Below, in pieces: positions 1 to 8,219 of a DNA stretch of 64,000 nucleotides. The first letter of the stretch is position 1. The number at the start of each line of letters is the position of its first letter. Below the pieces are notes generated by a model. That model worked only from the letters and a program-made list of their open reading frames with translations, was not told the DNA's origin and ran no database searches. The position numbers and the translations under genes are program-made. The stretch is from assembly GCF_900104895.1 (NCBI RefSeq), contig NZ_LT629742.1:3773722-3837721 (forward strand), written 5' to 3'. This DNA is from Microterricola viridarii. GTDB lineage: Bacteria > Actinomycetota > Actinomycetes > Actinomycetales > Microbacteriaceae.

Positions 1-213
1 GCCGCGGCCCGCGGCATCCGCGCAACCGGTTACAACATCGCCCCCGACGCCCGCACGCTCGGCGTGATCGGCCGGCTCATCGAGCAGGGCCAGGTGCGCC
101 CGCACATCGAGCGGGTGTTCCCGCTGGCCGAGGCCGCCGAGGCGCACCGGCTGCAGGAGACGGGCCACGTGCGCGGCAAGCTCGTGCTGCGCGTGGACGA
201 GACACTCGAGTGA
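1..213 (+). CDS. C-terminal fragment of a zinc-type/quinone oxidoreductase (MDR family)
   Basis: The first 70 codons of the window read open in frame 1 and end in TGA at 211-213; the start lies outside the window. The translation ends with a segment typical of the C terminus of medium-chain dehydrogenases (PHIERVFPLAEAAEAHRL followed by GHVRGKLVLRV), where the last strand of the catalytic domain carries the HxxGKlVL pattern. The family oxidises or reduces alcohols, quinones or enones with NAD(P)H. The stop overlaps the next start by four bases (GTGA), so it is probably translationally coupled to the photolyase gene. The substrate cannot be told from this fragment. Confidence 0.75.
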   Translation, partial: AAARGIRATGYNIAPDARTLGVIGRLIEQGQVRPHIERVFPLAEAAEAHRLQETGHVRGKLVLRVDETLE

Positions 214-1637
214 GCATGACGGCCGTGGTCTGGTTCCGCGACGACCTGCGGGTGGGCGACAACCCCGCGCTCACCGCGGCAATGGCCCGCGGCACCCGCG
301 TCGTCGCGGTCTATGTGCTCGACGAGGTCTCGCCCGGGGTGCGCCCGCTCGGCGGGGCGGCCCGATGGTGGCTGCACCAGAGCCTGCAGTCGCTGCGCGC
401 CAGCCTCGAGCGGATCGGCGTGCCGCTGGTGTTGCGCCGGGGCGCCGCCGAGGCCGTGCTCCCGGCCGTCGCGACCGAGGCCGCGGCAGACGCCGTGTTC
501 TGGAACCGCCGCTACGGCCGCGCGGAGCGCACCGTCGACGCGGCACTGAAACTCGGCCTGCGTGCGGCAGGGCTGCACGTGCAGAGCCATGCGGCCTCGC
601 TGCTCTACGAGCCGTGGACGCTCATGACCGGCGCGGGCCAGCCCTACTCGGTGTTCACGCCGTTCTGGCGCCGGGCCAGCTCGATGCCCGAGCCGCGCCG
701 CCCACTGCCCGCGCCGGAGCGACCGGCCGGCTCACTGCAGAGCGCGGCCGTGCAGAGTCCGCCGGTGCAGAGCGAGCCGCTGGACAGCTGGGGCTTGCAG
801 CCGAGCGCGCCCGATTGGGCGGGCGGGCTGCGCGCCGCCTGGCGGCCGGGCGAGCAGGGGGCCCTCGACCTGCTCGCGGAGTTCCTCGACGAGAAGCTGC
901 CGCTCTACCCCGAGCAGCGCGACGAGCCGGCCGAGGACGTGACCTCGCGCCTGTCGCCGGCGCTGCGCTGGGGCGAGATCAGCCCGCACACGGTGTGGCA
1001 CGAGACGATGCGGGTGCGCGCCGCCGCGGCATCCGGGCGGATCGGCTCCGAGGGGGCGGCCTCGACGTTCCTACGCCAGCTGGGCTGGCGCGAGTTCGCG
1101 GCGCATGTCAGCTTCCACGCGCCGGACCTGCACCGAGTCAATTGGCGCCGAGAGTTCGACGCGTTCGAGTGGCCGCCGCTCGACCAGGGCGCGCTGACCG
1201 CCTGGCAGCGCGGCCAGACCGGGGTCCCGCTCGTGGACGCCGGCATGCGCGAGCTCTGGGCGACCGGCACCATGCACAACCGGGTGCGCATGGTCGTGGC
1301 GTCCTATCTGAGCAAGAACCTGCTGATCGACTGGCGGCACGGCGAGGAGTGGTTCTGGCAGACGCTCGTCGACGCGGATGCCGCGAGCAACCCGTTCAAC
1401 TGGCAGTGGGTCGCCGGGTCCGGCGCGGATGCCGCCCCGTACTTCCGCGTCTTCAACCCGGTGCTGCAGCAGCAGAAGTTCGACCCGCACGGAAGCTATG
1501 TGCGCAGGCACGTGCCCGAGTGGGGAACGCCGGAGTACCCGGAGCCGCTCGTCGACCTCGGCGAGAGCCGCCGGGCCGCGCTCGCGGCCTACGACCGAGT
1601 GAAGCACGCCAAATACTCCGCGCCCGCGCCCGCCTAG
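210..1637 (+). CDS. phrB: Deoxyribodipyrimidine photolyase (cryptochrome/photolyase family)
   Basis: 475 residues, the normal length for a class I photolyase, which repairs UV-induced pyrimidine dimers with blue light and reduced FAD. The N terminus (WFRDDLRVGDNPAL, about residues 8-21) is the antenna-binding alpha/beta domain. The C-terminal half carries the FAD-binding signature, including DADAASNPFNWQWVAGSG followed by PYFRVFNPVLQ. The start is GTG, overlapping the upstream stop; an in-frame ATG lies two codons later and would give almost the same protein. A 6-4 photolyase or cryptochrome role cannot be excluded, but the overall pattern is that of bacterial CPD photolyases. Confidence 0.93.
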   Translation: MSMTAVVWFRDDLRVGDNPALTAAMARGTRVVAVYVLDEVSPGVRPLGGAARWWLHQSLQSLRASLERIGVPLVLRRGAAEAVLPAVATEAAADAVFWNRRYGRAERTVDAALKLGLRAAGLHVQSHAASLLYEPWTLMTGAGQPYSVFTPFWRRASSMPEPRRPLPAPERPAGSLQSAAVQSPPVQSEPLDSWGLQPSAPDWAGGLRAAWRPGEQGALDLLAEFLDEKLPLYPEQRDEPAEDVTSRLSPALRWGEISPHTVWHETMRVRAAAASGRIGSEGAASTFLRQLGWREFAAHVSFHAPDLHRVNWRREFDAFEWPPLDQGALTAWQRGQTGVPLVDAGMRELWATGTMHNRVRMVVASYLSKNLLIDWRHGEEWFWQTLVDADAASNPFNWQWVAGSGADAAPYFRVFNPVLQQQKFDPHGSYVRRHVPEWGTPEYPEPLVDLGESRRAALAAYDRVKHAKYSAPAPA

Positions 1638-1671
1638 TCGCGCCAGCCCGCGCCCGCGGCCCGGGCGACCC

Positions 1672-2628
1672 CTATCCCCCGGCGACGAGCGCGGAGCCGA
1701 GTGCGCTGCGCAGGTAGAGCACGCTGTGCCCGTAGCGCGTGGAGGTGAGCAGACCGGCCTCCCGCAGCACCCGCAGGTGCTGGTTCACGGCCGAGGTCGA
1801 CACCCCGAAGCGGATGCCCAGCTCGGTCGAGGAGGACGGCTCGCCGAGCGCGATCAACAGCCTGGCCCGCGCCTCTCCGACGATTGCGGCGAGCGCCGCC
1901 GGGTTCGCCGCCCGCTCCGCCTGCCACATCGCGCCCTGCCCCCTGGCCGGGTAGAACATCGTCGGCGGCTCGGTGGGGTCGATCGGCGCCGAGGCGCGGT
2001 TGGTGAACATGGTGGGCACGAGCGTGAGCCCCGCGCCGCCCGCCACGTCGCGGTCCAGCGGGTCGCGCAGCCGCACGGTGAGCACCCGGCCGTCGAAGTC
2101 GGCGGTCGGCGCCAGCCCGTTCAGCATCGTGGACAGGCCGTACTGCACCAGCTGCCGGCCCCGGTAGACGATGTCGGCCTCGAGGATGGTGCGCATCCGC
2201 GGCCAGTACTCGGCGAAGCCGGCCGCCCACAGCCCCTCCAGCGCGGTCACCATCCGTGCGATCGCCGCCCGCGGCGGGCCGTCGAGCGCGGCCGGCATCC
2301 GGCCTTGGTGCACCAGGAGCAGCTGCTCGGTGAACCGCTGGCTGGGCAGCGCGCGCAGCACGTCGAGCTCGTCGCTGAGGCGGGTCAGCGGCGAGAGTGG
2401 CCGGGGGTTCAGGAAGTCCGGGGTCCACAAGCGCTCGTCCACCAACGCCATCAGCGCGTCGAGGTCGAGGCCGGCCCGCGCCTGCTCGGTGCGCCGAAGC
2501 CAGGGCAGCTGCAGCGGGTATCTGGCGGGGTCGCGCAGCGCACGCAGCGAGAGGCCGAGCTCGCAGAGCGGGGAGAGCCCGAAGCGCACATTGCCGAGGT
2601 CGGCCTCCGTCAACGCGAATCGCAACAT
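1672..2628 (-). CDS. ArsR-like winged-helix regulator (DUF5937-type)
   Basis: 318 residues. The N-terminal two thirds resemble the DUF5937 domain found ahead of ArsR-type helix-turn-helix domains in actinobacteria. The C-terminal part (about 235-318) reads as a winged helix: LLIALGEPSSSTELGIRFG, then VSTSAVNQHLRVLREAGLL and YGHSVLYLRS. It is divergent from an MFS transporter gene, 56 bases away start to start, and an inverted repeat overlaps its ATG, so it most likely represses itself and the transporter. The ligand is unknown. Photolyase and this gene are convergent with only 34 bases between stops. Confidence 0.85.
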   Translation of the reverse strand: MLRFALTEADLGNVRFGLSPLCELGLSLRALRDPARYPLQLPWLRRTEQARAGLDLDALMALVDERLWTPDFLNPRPLSPLTRLSDELDVLRALPSQRFTEQLLLVHQGRMPAALDGPPRAAIARMVTALEGLWAAGFAEYWPRMRTILEADIVYRGRQLVQYGLSTMLNGLAPTADFDGRVLTVRLRDPLDRDVAGGAGLTLVPTMFTNRASAPIDPTEPPTMFYPARGQGAMWQAERAANPAALAAIVGEARARLLIALGEPSSSTELGIRFGVSTSAVNQHLRVLREAGLLTSTRYGHSVLYLRSALGSALVAGG

Positions 2629-2644
2629 GTAGCAAGACGCTACA
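2628..2644. promoter_or_regulatory. Inverted repeat TGTAGC-N5-GCTACA, candidate operator
   Basis: A perfect 6-bp inverted repeat with a 5-bp spacer lies in the divergent intergenic region and overlaps the first base of the regulator start codon. The size and symmetry fit a dimeric winged-helix repressor. Position suggests control of both the regulator and the MFS gene. Binding is inferred. Confidence 0.55.
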
Positions 2645-2684
2645 TCAATACATGTGGATGTTCCGCGCGTGGGAGAAATGCAGC

Positions 2685-4097
2685 ATGAGCACCAGCCCCG
2701 CCACCGACAGCATCGAGACCGTTCCAGCCCTCGGGGCGGATGCCGCCGGCACCTCCCCCACCCCGGAGCGGCGCCCCGGCGGCATCCGCGCGGCCCTCGC
2801 CGACCCGGTGTTGCGCGTGCTCGCCGGCGCCACGCTCGTCTCCACGCTCGGCCGCGGCATCTTTTACACGCTCACCGTTCTCTTCTTCACCCACTTCGTC
2901 GGCCTAGACGCCGGCGAGATCGCCCTGATCCTGGCGATCTCCTCCGGCGTCGGCGTCGCCACCTCCTATGCCGGCGGGCACTTCGCCGACGTCTTCTCGG
3001 CCCGGCGCATGCTCGTTGTGCTGATCGCCCTCGAGGGACTGGCGATGGCGGCCTACCCCTTCGCGGGCGACTTCGGCATGGCCCTGCTGCTGGCGTGCAT
3101 CGCCACCGGACTGAACCGCGCCAGCAACTCCACCCGCTCGGCGATAATCGCCCGCGCCTTCGACGCGGAGCACCGGGTGTCCACGCGCGCCATCCTCCGC
3201 ACGATCACGAACATCGGCATCGCGGCCGGCGGCGCCATCGGCGGCCTCGCCCTGCTCGCCGGCACGATCGACGCCTACCGCGGCCTCATGATCGCGGCCG
3301 GCGTCGTCTACCTGCTGAGCGCCGTACAGCTGCTGCGCCTGCCCGCCCGCGTCGATGCGCCCCCACGGGAGCGTCGCGCCCGGCTCGCCGTCGACGCCGA
3401 CACCGCGGCGATCGCGGCCCACGAGGTCGCGACGGCCCGGCAGGCCGCCGCGACCGCCGCAGCCGCCGCGCGCTCACCGTTCCGCGACCGCCGCTACCTG
3501 GCGCTGACCGCGCTGGCCGGGGTGTTCGGAATGCAGTTCGCACTCGGCGAGATCGGCGTTCCGCTCTGGATCGTGCACAACACTGCCGCCCCCGACGTCA
3601 TGGTGTCCGCGCTGCTGATCGTCAACACGGTCATCGTGATCGCCCTCCAGATTCCGCTCTCCCGCGGCAGCGACGACATCCGCAAGGCCGGCCGGGCCGT
3701 GCTCATCGCCGGCGCGTTCATGCTCATCGCCTGCGGGCTGTACGCGCTGGCGGCGGGCCCGGATGCCGCGGCCGCCAGCGCCGGGGTCGGAGCGGGCGTC
3801 GCGATCGTGCTGCTCCTCGGCGGCGCGCTGTTCCACGCCTTCGCCGAGATCCTCTCCGCAGCCGGAACCTGGGGGCTGAGCTTCGAGCTGGCCGAGCCGT
3901 CGCGAGCCGGCGCCTACCAGGGCATGTTCGGCATGGGGTTCTCGCTCGGCACCATGCTCGCCCCTCTCGTCATCACGGCGACGGCCCTCGAACTCGGGCT
4001 GCTGGGTTGGGCGATCCTGGCCGTGCTCTTCGTCGCCTCGGCGATCGGCATCTGGGTGATTGCGCGGCGCGCGGCACCGGTGGCAGCCTCTGCCTAG
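2685..4097 (+). CDS. MFS transporter
   Basis: 470 residues with about 12 hydrophobic segments, typical of a drug or metabolite exporter of the major facilitator superfamily in the cytoplasmic membrane. The N-terminal half carries the conserved short loop (GGHFADVFSARRML, near residue 100), which matches the GxxxDRxGRR-like motif A. A central cytoplasmic loop rich in Ala and Arg (about 220-265) separates the two bundles. ATG 2685 is chosen because GGGAGAA at 2671 sits at good distance; ATG at 2652 is an in-frame alternative. Divergence from an ArsR-like regulator suggests an inducible efflux system. Substrate unknown. Confidence 0.88.
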   Translation: MSTSPATDSIETVPALGADAAGTSPTPERRPGGIRAALADPVLRVLAGATLVSTLGRGIFYTLTVLFFTHFVGLDAGEIALILAISSGVGVATSYAGGHFADVFSARRMLVVLIALEGLAMAAYPFAGDFGMALLLACIATGLNRASNSTRSAIIARAFDAEHRVSTRAILRTITNIGIAAGGAIGGLALLAGTIDAYRGLMIAAGVVYLLSAVQLLRLPARVDAPPRERRARLAVDADTAAIAAHEVATARQAAATAAAAARSPFRDRRYLALTALAGVFGMQFALGEIGVPLWIVHNTAAPDVMVSALLIVNTVIVIALQIPLSRGSDDIRKAGRAVLIAGAFMLIACGLYALAAGPDAAAASAGVGAGVAIVLLLGGALFHAFAEILSAAGTWGLSFELAEPSRAGAYQGMFGMGFSLGTMLAPLVITATALELGLLGWAILAVLFVASAIGIWVIARRAAPVAASA

Positions 4098-4129
4098 CCA
4101 GGAGCCTCGGGCACGACGGGCGGCAGAAG

Positions 4130-4227
4130 CACGTTGGCTCGAGGGAGCCCGCGACCGAAGCCAACAACCCGGGCAGTCAGCACCACGTTGGCTCGAGGGA
4201 GCCTGCGACCGAAGCCAACAACCCGGG
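4130..4227. repeat. Two tandem 44-bp copies of a GTTGGCT...AGCCAAC stem-loop repeat
   Basis: Units at 4130-4173 and 4184-4227 differ by one base. Each contains GTTGGCT and AGCCAAC arms (4133-4165 and 4187-4219) around a 19-base loop. They lie between the convergent ends of the MFS and acetyltransferase genes. Related single copies occur at 14352-14386, 50743-50777 and 57861-57892. A role as a bidirectional terminator or a REP-like element is inferred from position. Confidence 0.8.
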
Positions 4228-4237
4228 ACGTCGGCCG

Positions 4238-4771
4238 CTAGAGCGCCCGCTCCAGCACGTGGTCGTTCTCGTACACGCCGCCGAGCAGAAACCGCTTGCG
4301 GCCGACGGCGGCGAAGCCGCTCTTCTCGTAGAAGCGGATCGCCCGCGCGTTCTGCTCGTTGACGCCGAGCCAGGCGCCGGCAGCCCCGCGCTGCCGGGCG
4401 GCGTCGAGGGTGGCCGCCATCAGCGAGGCGGCGACGCCGGCCCCCTGCGCCTCGGCCAACACGTAGCACTTGCTGAGCTCGACGGTGGGGCGGATGCCGA
4501 CCGCCGCGGCCACGTCGGCGTCGCTCGGGTCCCCGAAGACGAGGAGGGTGTAGCCGACGGGCCGCCCGCCCTGCTCGGCGAGCAGCACGAGCCGGGTCGG
4601 ATCATCGAGGTACTCCGCGAAGCGCTCGACCGAGAGCACGTCGCGCAGAAACTCGGCGATCGCCTGCTCGGTCGTCTGGGGCGGGCAGGCCAGGCGGAAC
4701 GTCGCGGCGGCCACCTCGGCGAGCGCCGCGGCATCCGTGGGATCGGCGGGGCGCACGCTCACGGCTGTCAT
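4238..4771 (-). CDS. GNAT family N-acetyltransferase
   Basis: 177 residues covering one GNAT fold, which transfers acetyl from acetyl-CoA to an amine. The acetyl-CoA binding motif A is seen at about residues 103-125 (VELSKCYVLAEAQGAGVAAS, the QGAGVA part being the Q/RxxGxG/A pyrophosphate loop). The B motif follows at NEQNARAIRFYEKSGFAAVG. The N-terminal arrangement (VRPADPTDAAALAEV, TFRLACPP) resembles broad-specificity family members annotated as acetyltransferases of small amines or protein N termini. The substrate is not predictable. The upstream region shows no strong ribosome site. Confidence 0.88.
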   Translation of the reverse strand: MTAVSVRPADPTDAAALAEVAAATFRLACPPQTTEQAIAEFLRDVLSVERFAEYLDDPTRLVLLAEQGGRPVGYTLLVFGDPSDADVAAAVGIRPTVELSKCYVLAEAQGAGVAASLMAATLDAARQRGAAGAWLGVNEQNARAIRFYEKSGFAAVGRKRFLLGGVYENDHVLERAL

Positions 4772-4815
4772 CGCAACAGGATAGTGCGGCCCGCACCGGA
4801 ATGGGCGGGCACGGC

Positions 4816-4864
4816 CCGCTGGGTGAGCCTGTCGGAACCGGGTTTCGACAGGCTCACCCAGCGG
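4816..4864. terminator. Perfect 19-bp-arm hairpin between aceB and the GNAT gene
   Basis: CCGCTGGGTGAGCCTGTCG (4816-4834) and its exact reverse complement (4846-4864) flank an 11-base loop. It begins 7 bases past the aceB stop on the minus strand, so it probably ends the aceA-aceB transcript. It lacks a U tract. The GAGCCTGTCG core looks like a dispersed palindromic element. Confidence 0.65.
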
Positions 4865-4870
4865 AGCGGC

Positions 4871-6544
4871 TCAGAGGAACCGGGCGTACGCCCCGACCGT
4901 GAGGAACGTCGGGAACTCCGCCTCCAGCGCCACCGTGGTGAAGATCTCGACGGCGTCGTCGAAGCGGTCGCCGTCGAAGCGGGTGAGCCCGCCTGCGACC
5001 TGCGCCAGCACCTCGCCGAGCCAGGCCCGGTCGATGCGGCGACCCTCGGCGGTCACGGTGTTCTCGTGCACCCACTGCCAGACCTGCGAGCGGGAGATCT
5101 CGGCGGTCGCCGCGTCCTCCATCAGGTTGTCGATGGCGGCCGCTCCGATGCCGCGCAGCCACGACTCGATGTAGCGCAGCGCGATGGCGACGTTGCCGTA
5201 GACGCCCGACTCGGTCACCTGCCCGCCGATGGAGCCGATGTCGAGCAGCTGCGCGGCGGTGACGCTCACCTCGGAACGCGTGCGGTGCAACTGGTTGTTG
5301 CGTTCCCCGAAGGCCAGGTCGAACTCGGCGCGCGCCGTCGGGATGAGGTCGGGGTGGGCGACCCAGGTGCCGTCGAAGCCGTCGGTGGCCTCGCGGCGCT
5401 TGTCGGCGGCGACCTGCTCCAGGGCGCGCTCGGTGATCTCGGGGTCGCGCCGGTTCGGGATGAACGCGCTCATGCCGCCGATCGCATAGGCGCCGCGCTT
5501 GTGGCAGGTGGCGACGAGCAGCTCGGTGTACGCCCGCATGAACGGCACCGTCATCGTGATCTGTTTGCGGTCGGGGAGCACGAAGCGGCGCCCGCGCGAG
5601 CGGAACGTCTTGATGATGGAGAAGATGTAGTCCCAGCGGCCGGCGTTCAGCCCGGCGCAGTGCTCGCGCAGCTCGTAGAGGATCTCCTCCATCTCGAACG
5701 CGGCCTGGATCGTCTCGATCAGCACCGTCGCCCGGATGGTGCCGCGCTGGATGTGGATGTAGTCCTGCGCGAAGCCGAAGATGTCGTTCCACAGCCGCGC
5801 CTCGAGGTGCCCCTCGAGCTTGGGCAGGTAGAAGTACGGACCGCTGCCGAGCTCGATCAGCCGGGTGGCGTTGTGGAAGAAGTACAGCCCGAAGTCGACC
5901 AGGCTGCCGGAGGCGCTCATCGAGCGGCCCGCCCGGTCGTGGAAGCGCAGGTGCTTCTCGACCAGGTGCCAGCCGCGCGGCCGCATCACGATCGTCGGGG
6001 TGTCCGGCCCGCCGATGTCGTGCGTGACCGTGTATTCCTTGCCCTCCGGGCTGGTGTAGCTGAGCGTGCCGGCGAGCGCATCGAGCAGGCTCAGCTGCCC
6101 CTCGATCACGTTCTGCCAGGTGGGACTGGTGGCGTCCTCCTGGTCGGCGAGCCAGACCTTCGCGCCCGAGTTCAGCGCGTTGATCGCCATCTTGCGGTCG
6201 GTCGGCCCGGTGATCTCGACCCGGCGGTCTTCGAGGCCGGGGCCGGGGCCGGCGACCCGCCAGCCGGGCTCGGCGCGGATGTGCGCGGTCTCGGGCAGGA
6301 ACTTCGGGTCACGGCCGTTGGCCGCGTCCACCCGGGTCTGCAGGCGGGCGGCGAGCCGGTCGTGGCGGATGCCGGCGAAGCGGTCGTGCAGCGCGGCGAG
6401 GAAGCGCAGCGCCTCCGGGGTCAGGATCTCCGCGTAGCGCGGGCCCATCTCGCCGATGACCTCGATGCGCGGGTCGTGCGCGGGGAAGGTGGGCACGGAC
6501 GCGGTCGTCGGCCGGGGCTCCGTGAGTGTTGCGGTCGTGTTCAT
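4871..6544 (-). CDS. aceB: Malate synthase A
   Basis: 557 residues, the size of malate synthase A, which condenses glyoxylate with acetyl-CoA to malate in the glyoxylate shunt. Recognisable segments include RRVEITGPTDRKMAINALNS, the active-site region IVMRPRGWHLVEKH, and GAYAIGGMSAFIPNRRDPE followed by GFDGTWVAHPDL near the catalytic aspartate. Start ATG at 6544 has AAGGAG eight bases upstream; a longer upstream frame is rejected. It lies 25 bases after aceA on the same strand, so the two are one operon used for growth on acetate or fatty acids. Confidence 0.96.
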   Translation of the reverse strand: MNTTATLTEPRPTTASVPTFPAHDPRIEVIGEMGPRYAEILTPEALRFLAALHDRFAGIRHDRLAARLQTRVDAANGRDPKFLPETAHIRAEPGWRVAGPGPGLEDRRVEITGPTDRKMAINALNSGAKVWLADQEDATSPTWQNVIEGQLSLLDALAGTLSYTSPEGKEYTVTHDIGGPDTPTIVMRPRGWHLVEKHLRFHDRAGRSMSASGSLVDFGLYFFHNATRLIELGSGPYFYLPKLEGHLEARLWNDIFGFAQDYIHIQRGTIRATVLIETIQAAFEMEEILYELREHCAGLNAGRWDYIFSIIKTFRSRGRRFVLPDRKQITMTVPFMRAYTELLVATCHKRGAYAIGGMSAFIPNRRDPEITERALEQVAADKRREATDGFDGTWVAHPDLIPTARAEFDLAFGERNNQLHRTRSEVSVTAAQLLDIGSIGGQVTESGVYGNVAIALRYIESWLRGIGAAAIDNLMEDAATAEISRSQVWQWVHENTVTAEGRRIDRAWLGEVLAQVAGGLTRFDGDRFDDAVEIFTTVALEAEFPTFLTVGAYARFL

Positions 6545-6569
6545 GGTCTGGCTCCTTGCGTGGAAAGTG

Positions 6570-7940
6570 TTAGAACTGTTCGGCCTCGGTCGATCCGACG
6601 AGGGCAAGGGTGGCGCTGTCTGGGTTGAGCGCCGTGGCGATCCGGTCGAAGTAGCCGGTGCCGACCTCCCGCTGGTGGCGGGTTGCGGTGTAGCCGGAGG
6701 CTTCCGAGGCGAACTCGGCCTCCTGCAGCTGGACATATGCACTCATGTGCCGCGTGCCGTAGTCCTGGGCGAGCGTGAACATGGAGTGGTTGAGCGAGTG
6801 GAACCCGGCCAGCGTGATGAACTGGAAGGCGTAGCCGAGGGCGGCGAGGTCGCGCTGGAAGGTGGCGATCTGCTCGTCGTTCAGGTGGCGCTTCCAGTTG
6901 AACGACGGCGAGCAGTTGTAGGCGAGGCGCTTGCCGGGGAACTCGGCGTGGATCGCCTCGGCGAAGCGGCGGGCGAGCTCGAGGTCCGGCTCGGCGCTCT
7001 CCACCCAGATGAGGTCGGCGTACGGTGCGTAGGCGAGGCCGCGGGCGATGACCGGCTCGATGCCGTTCTGCACGTGGTAGAAGCCCTCGGCTGTGCGCTC
7101 CCCCGTGATGAACGGCTTGTCGCGCTCGTCGTGGTCGCTGGTGATGAGCGTGGCGGCGAGCGAGTCGGTGCGGGCGATGACGATGGACGGCACGCCGGCG
7201 ACATCCGCGGCCAGGCGGGCCGCGTTGAGGGTGCGGATGTGCTGGCCGGTGGGCACGAGCACCTTGCCGCCCATGTGGCCGCACTTCTTCTCGCTGGCCA
7301 GCTGGTCCTCCCAGTGCACGCCGGCCGCCCCGGCCTCGATCATCGACGCCATCAGCTCATAGGCGTTCAGCGGTCCGCCGAAGCCGGCCTCGGCGTCGGC
7401 GACGATCGGCGCCATCCAGTCGATGGGCTCCCCGTCGGCTGAGCCTGTCGGCGTCGAGGGGTCCCCCTCGGCGAACTCGATCTGCCCGGCACGCAGCAGC
7501 GCGTTGTTGATGCGGCGCACGACCGCCGGAACCGAGTTGGCCGGGTAGAGCGACTGGTCGGGGTAGGTCTGCCCCGAGAGGTTGGCGTCGGCAGCGACCT
7601 GCCAGCCGGAGAGGTAGATCGCCTTGAGGCCGGCCCGCACCTGCTGCACCGCCTGGTTGCCGGTCAGCGCGCCGAGGGCGGCCACCCAGCGGGGCTCGTC
7701 CGGCGTGCCGTTGTTCTGGATCTCGCCCCAGAGCTTCTCGGCGCCGCGCCGGGCGAGCGTGCGCTCCTCCCGGACCGGGCCGCGCAGCGCGATCACATCG
7801 GCGGCGGTATAGTCGCGGCGGATGCCCTCCCAGCGCGGGTCGGCCGCCCACTCGAGTTCGAGCTGTTCGGCGGTCTGCGTCTGATCCCCGGCCCGTGCCG
7901 ACTGGGGGAACGCCTCGGGGCTGGTGCTGGCGTGCGTCAT
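6570..7940 (-). CDS. aceA: Isocitrate lyase
   Basis: 456 residues; the family splits isocitrate into succinate and glyoxylate. The catalytic signature KKCGHMGGK is present with the active cysteine at about residue 220, together with [12 protein letters not shown] and [18 protein letters not shown] 7940 has a strong AAGGAG. The protein is slightly longer than usual: residues about 160-171 ([12 protein letters not shown]) form an extra loop before the [12 protein letters not shown] strand, and its DNA contains GAGCCTGTCG, the core of an intergenic hairpin seen at 4816-4864. aceB follows in the same operon. Confidence 0.96.
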   Translation of the reverse strand: MTHASTSPEAFPQSARAGDQTQTAEQLELEWAADPRWEGIRRDYTAADVIALRGPVREERTLARRGAEKLWGEIQNNGTPDEPRWVAALGALTGNQAVQQVRAGLKAIYLSGWQVAADANLSGQTYPDQSLYPANSVPAVVRRINNALLRAGQIEFAEGDPSTPTGSADGEPIDWMAPIVADAEAGFGGPLNAYELMASMIEAGAAGVHWEDQLASEKKCGHMGGKVLVPTGQHIRTLNAARLAADVAGVPSIVIARTDSLAATLITSDHDERDKPFITGERTAEGFYHVQNGIEPVIARGLAYAPYADLIWVESAEPDLELARRFAEAIHAEFPGKRLAYNCSPSFNWKRHLNDEQIATFQRDLAALGYAFQFITLAGFHSLNHSMFTLAQDYGTRHMSAYVQLQEAEFASEASGYTATRHQREVGTGYFDRIATALNPDSATLALVGSTEAEQF

Positions 7941-8219
7941 GGTGTTCTCCTTACGAACGGTGCGGGTGAGACGGGCCGTTCTGGCCGCCTCGGTTCTGGC
8001 TTGAACCCACTCTGCGCCGCCGCTGGCAGCCGCACCCGGCGAATCCGGGGGTGAACTTTCGCGATATTTCTGTGCGGCGGAACTCCTCCGCTTTCGACGG
8101 CTGAACGGCCCGATTTCGACGGTCTCAGCAAAAATCTGGCCCTCTCGCAACGGAATGCATTGTGCAAAACCACTTTCAACGATTGAATGACCTCTACGAC
8201 TGCAGCTATGGAGGTGCCG
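7941..8219. promoter_or_regulatory. Divergent aceA / potA control region
   Basis: 279 bases without a gene between aceA (minus) and the polyamine-type ABC operon (plus). Its AT content rises over 8050-8190 (for example GAACTTTCGCGATATTTCTG near 8055 and TGCAAAACCACTTTCAACG near 8163), as expected for two promoters. A RamB-type regulator is encoded at 14463-15992, and AACTTT/GCAAA pieces loosely recall its known sites, but no confident operator was found. Confidence 0.4.

Noticed and set aside
4130..4227. Tandem 44-bp units as an integron attC or phage attachment site
   Set aside because: No integrase or cassette nearby, and single copies recur at other gene ends.
2654..6628. Very long open frame on the plus strand (over 1300 codons), and similar long ones at 11382-15272 and 45472-50832 on the minus strand
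   Set aside because: They run antisense or out of frame to well-supported genes (MFS/aceB, pot operon, hrpA). In GC-rich DNA stop codons are rare in such frames, and the translations are Arg/Ala/Gly-rich with no motifs.
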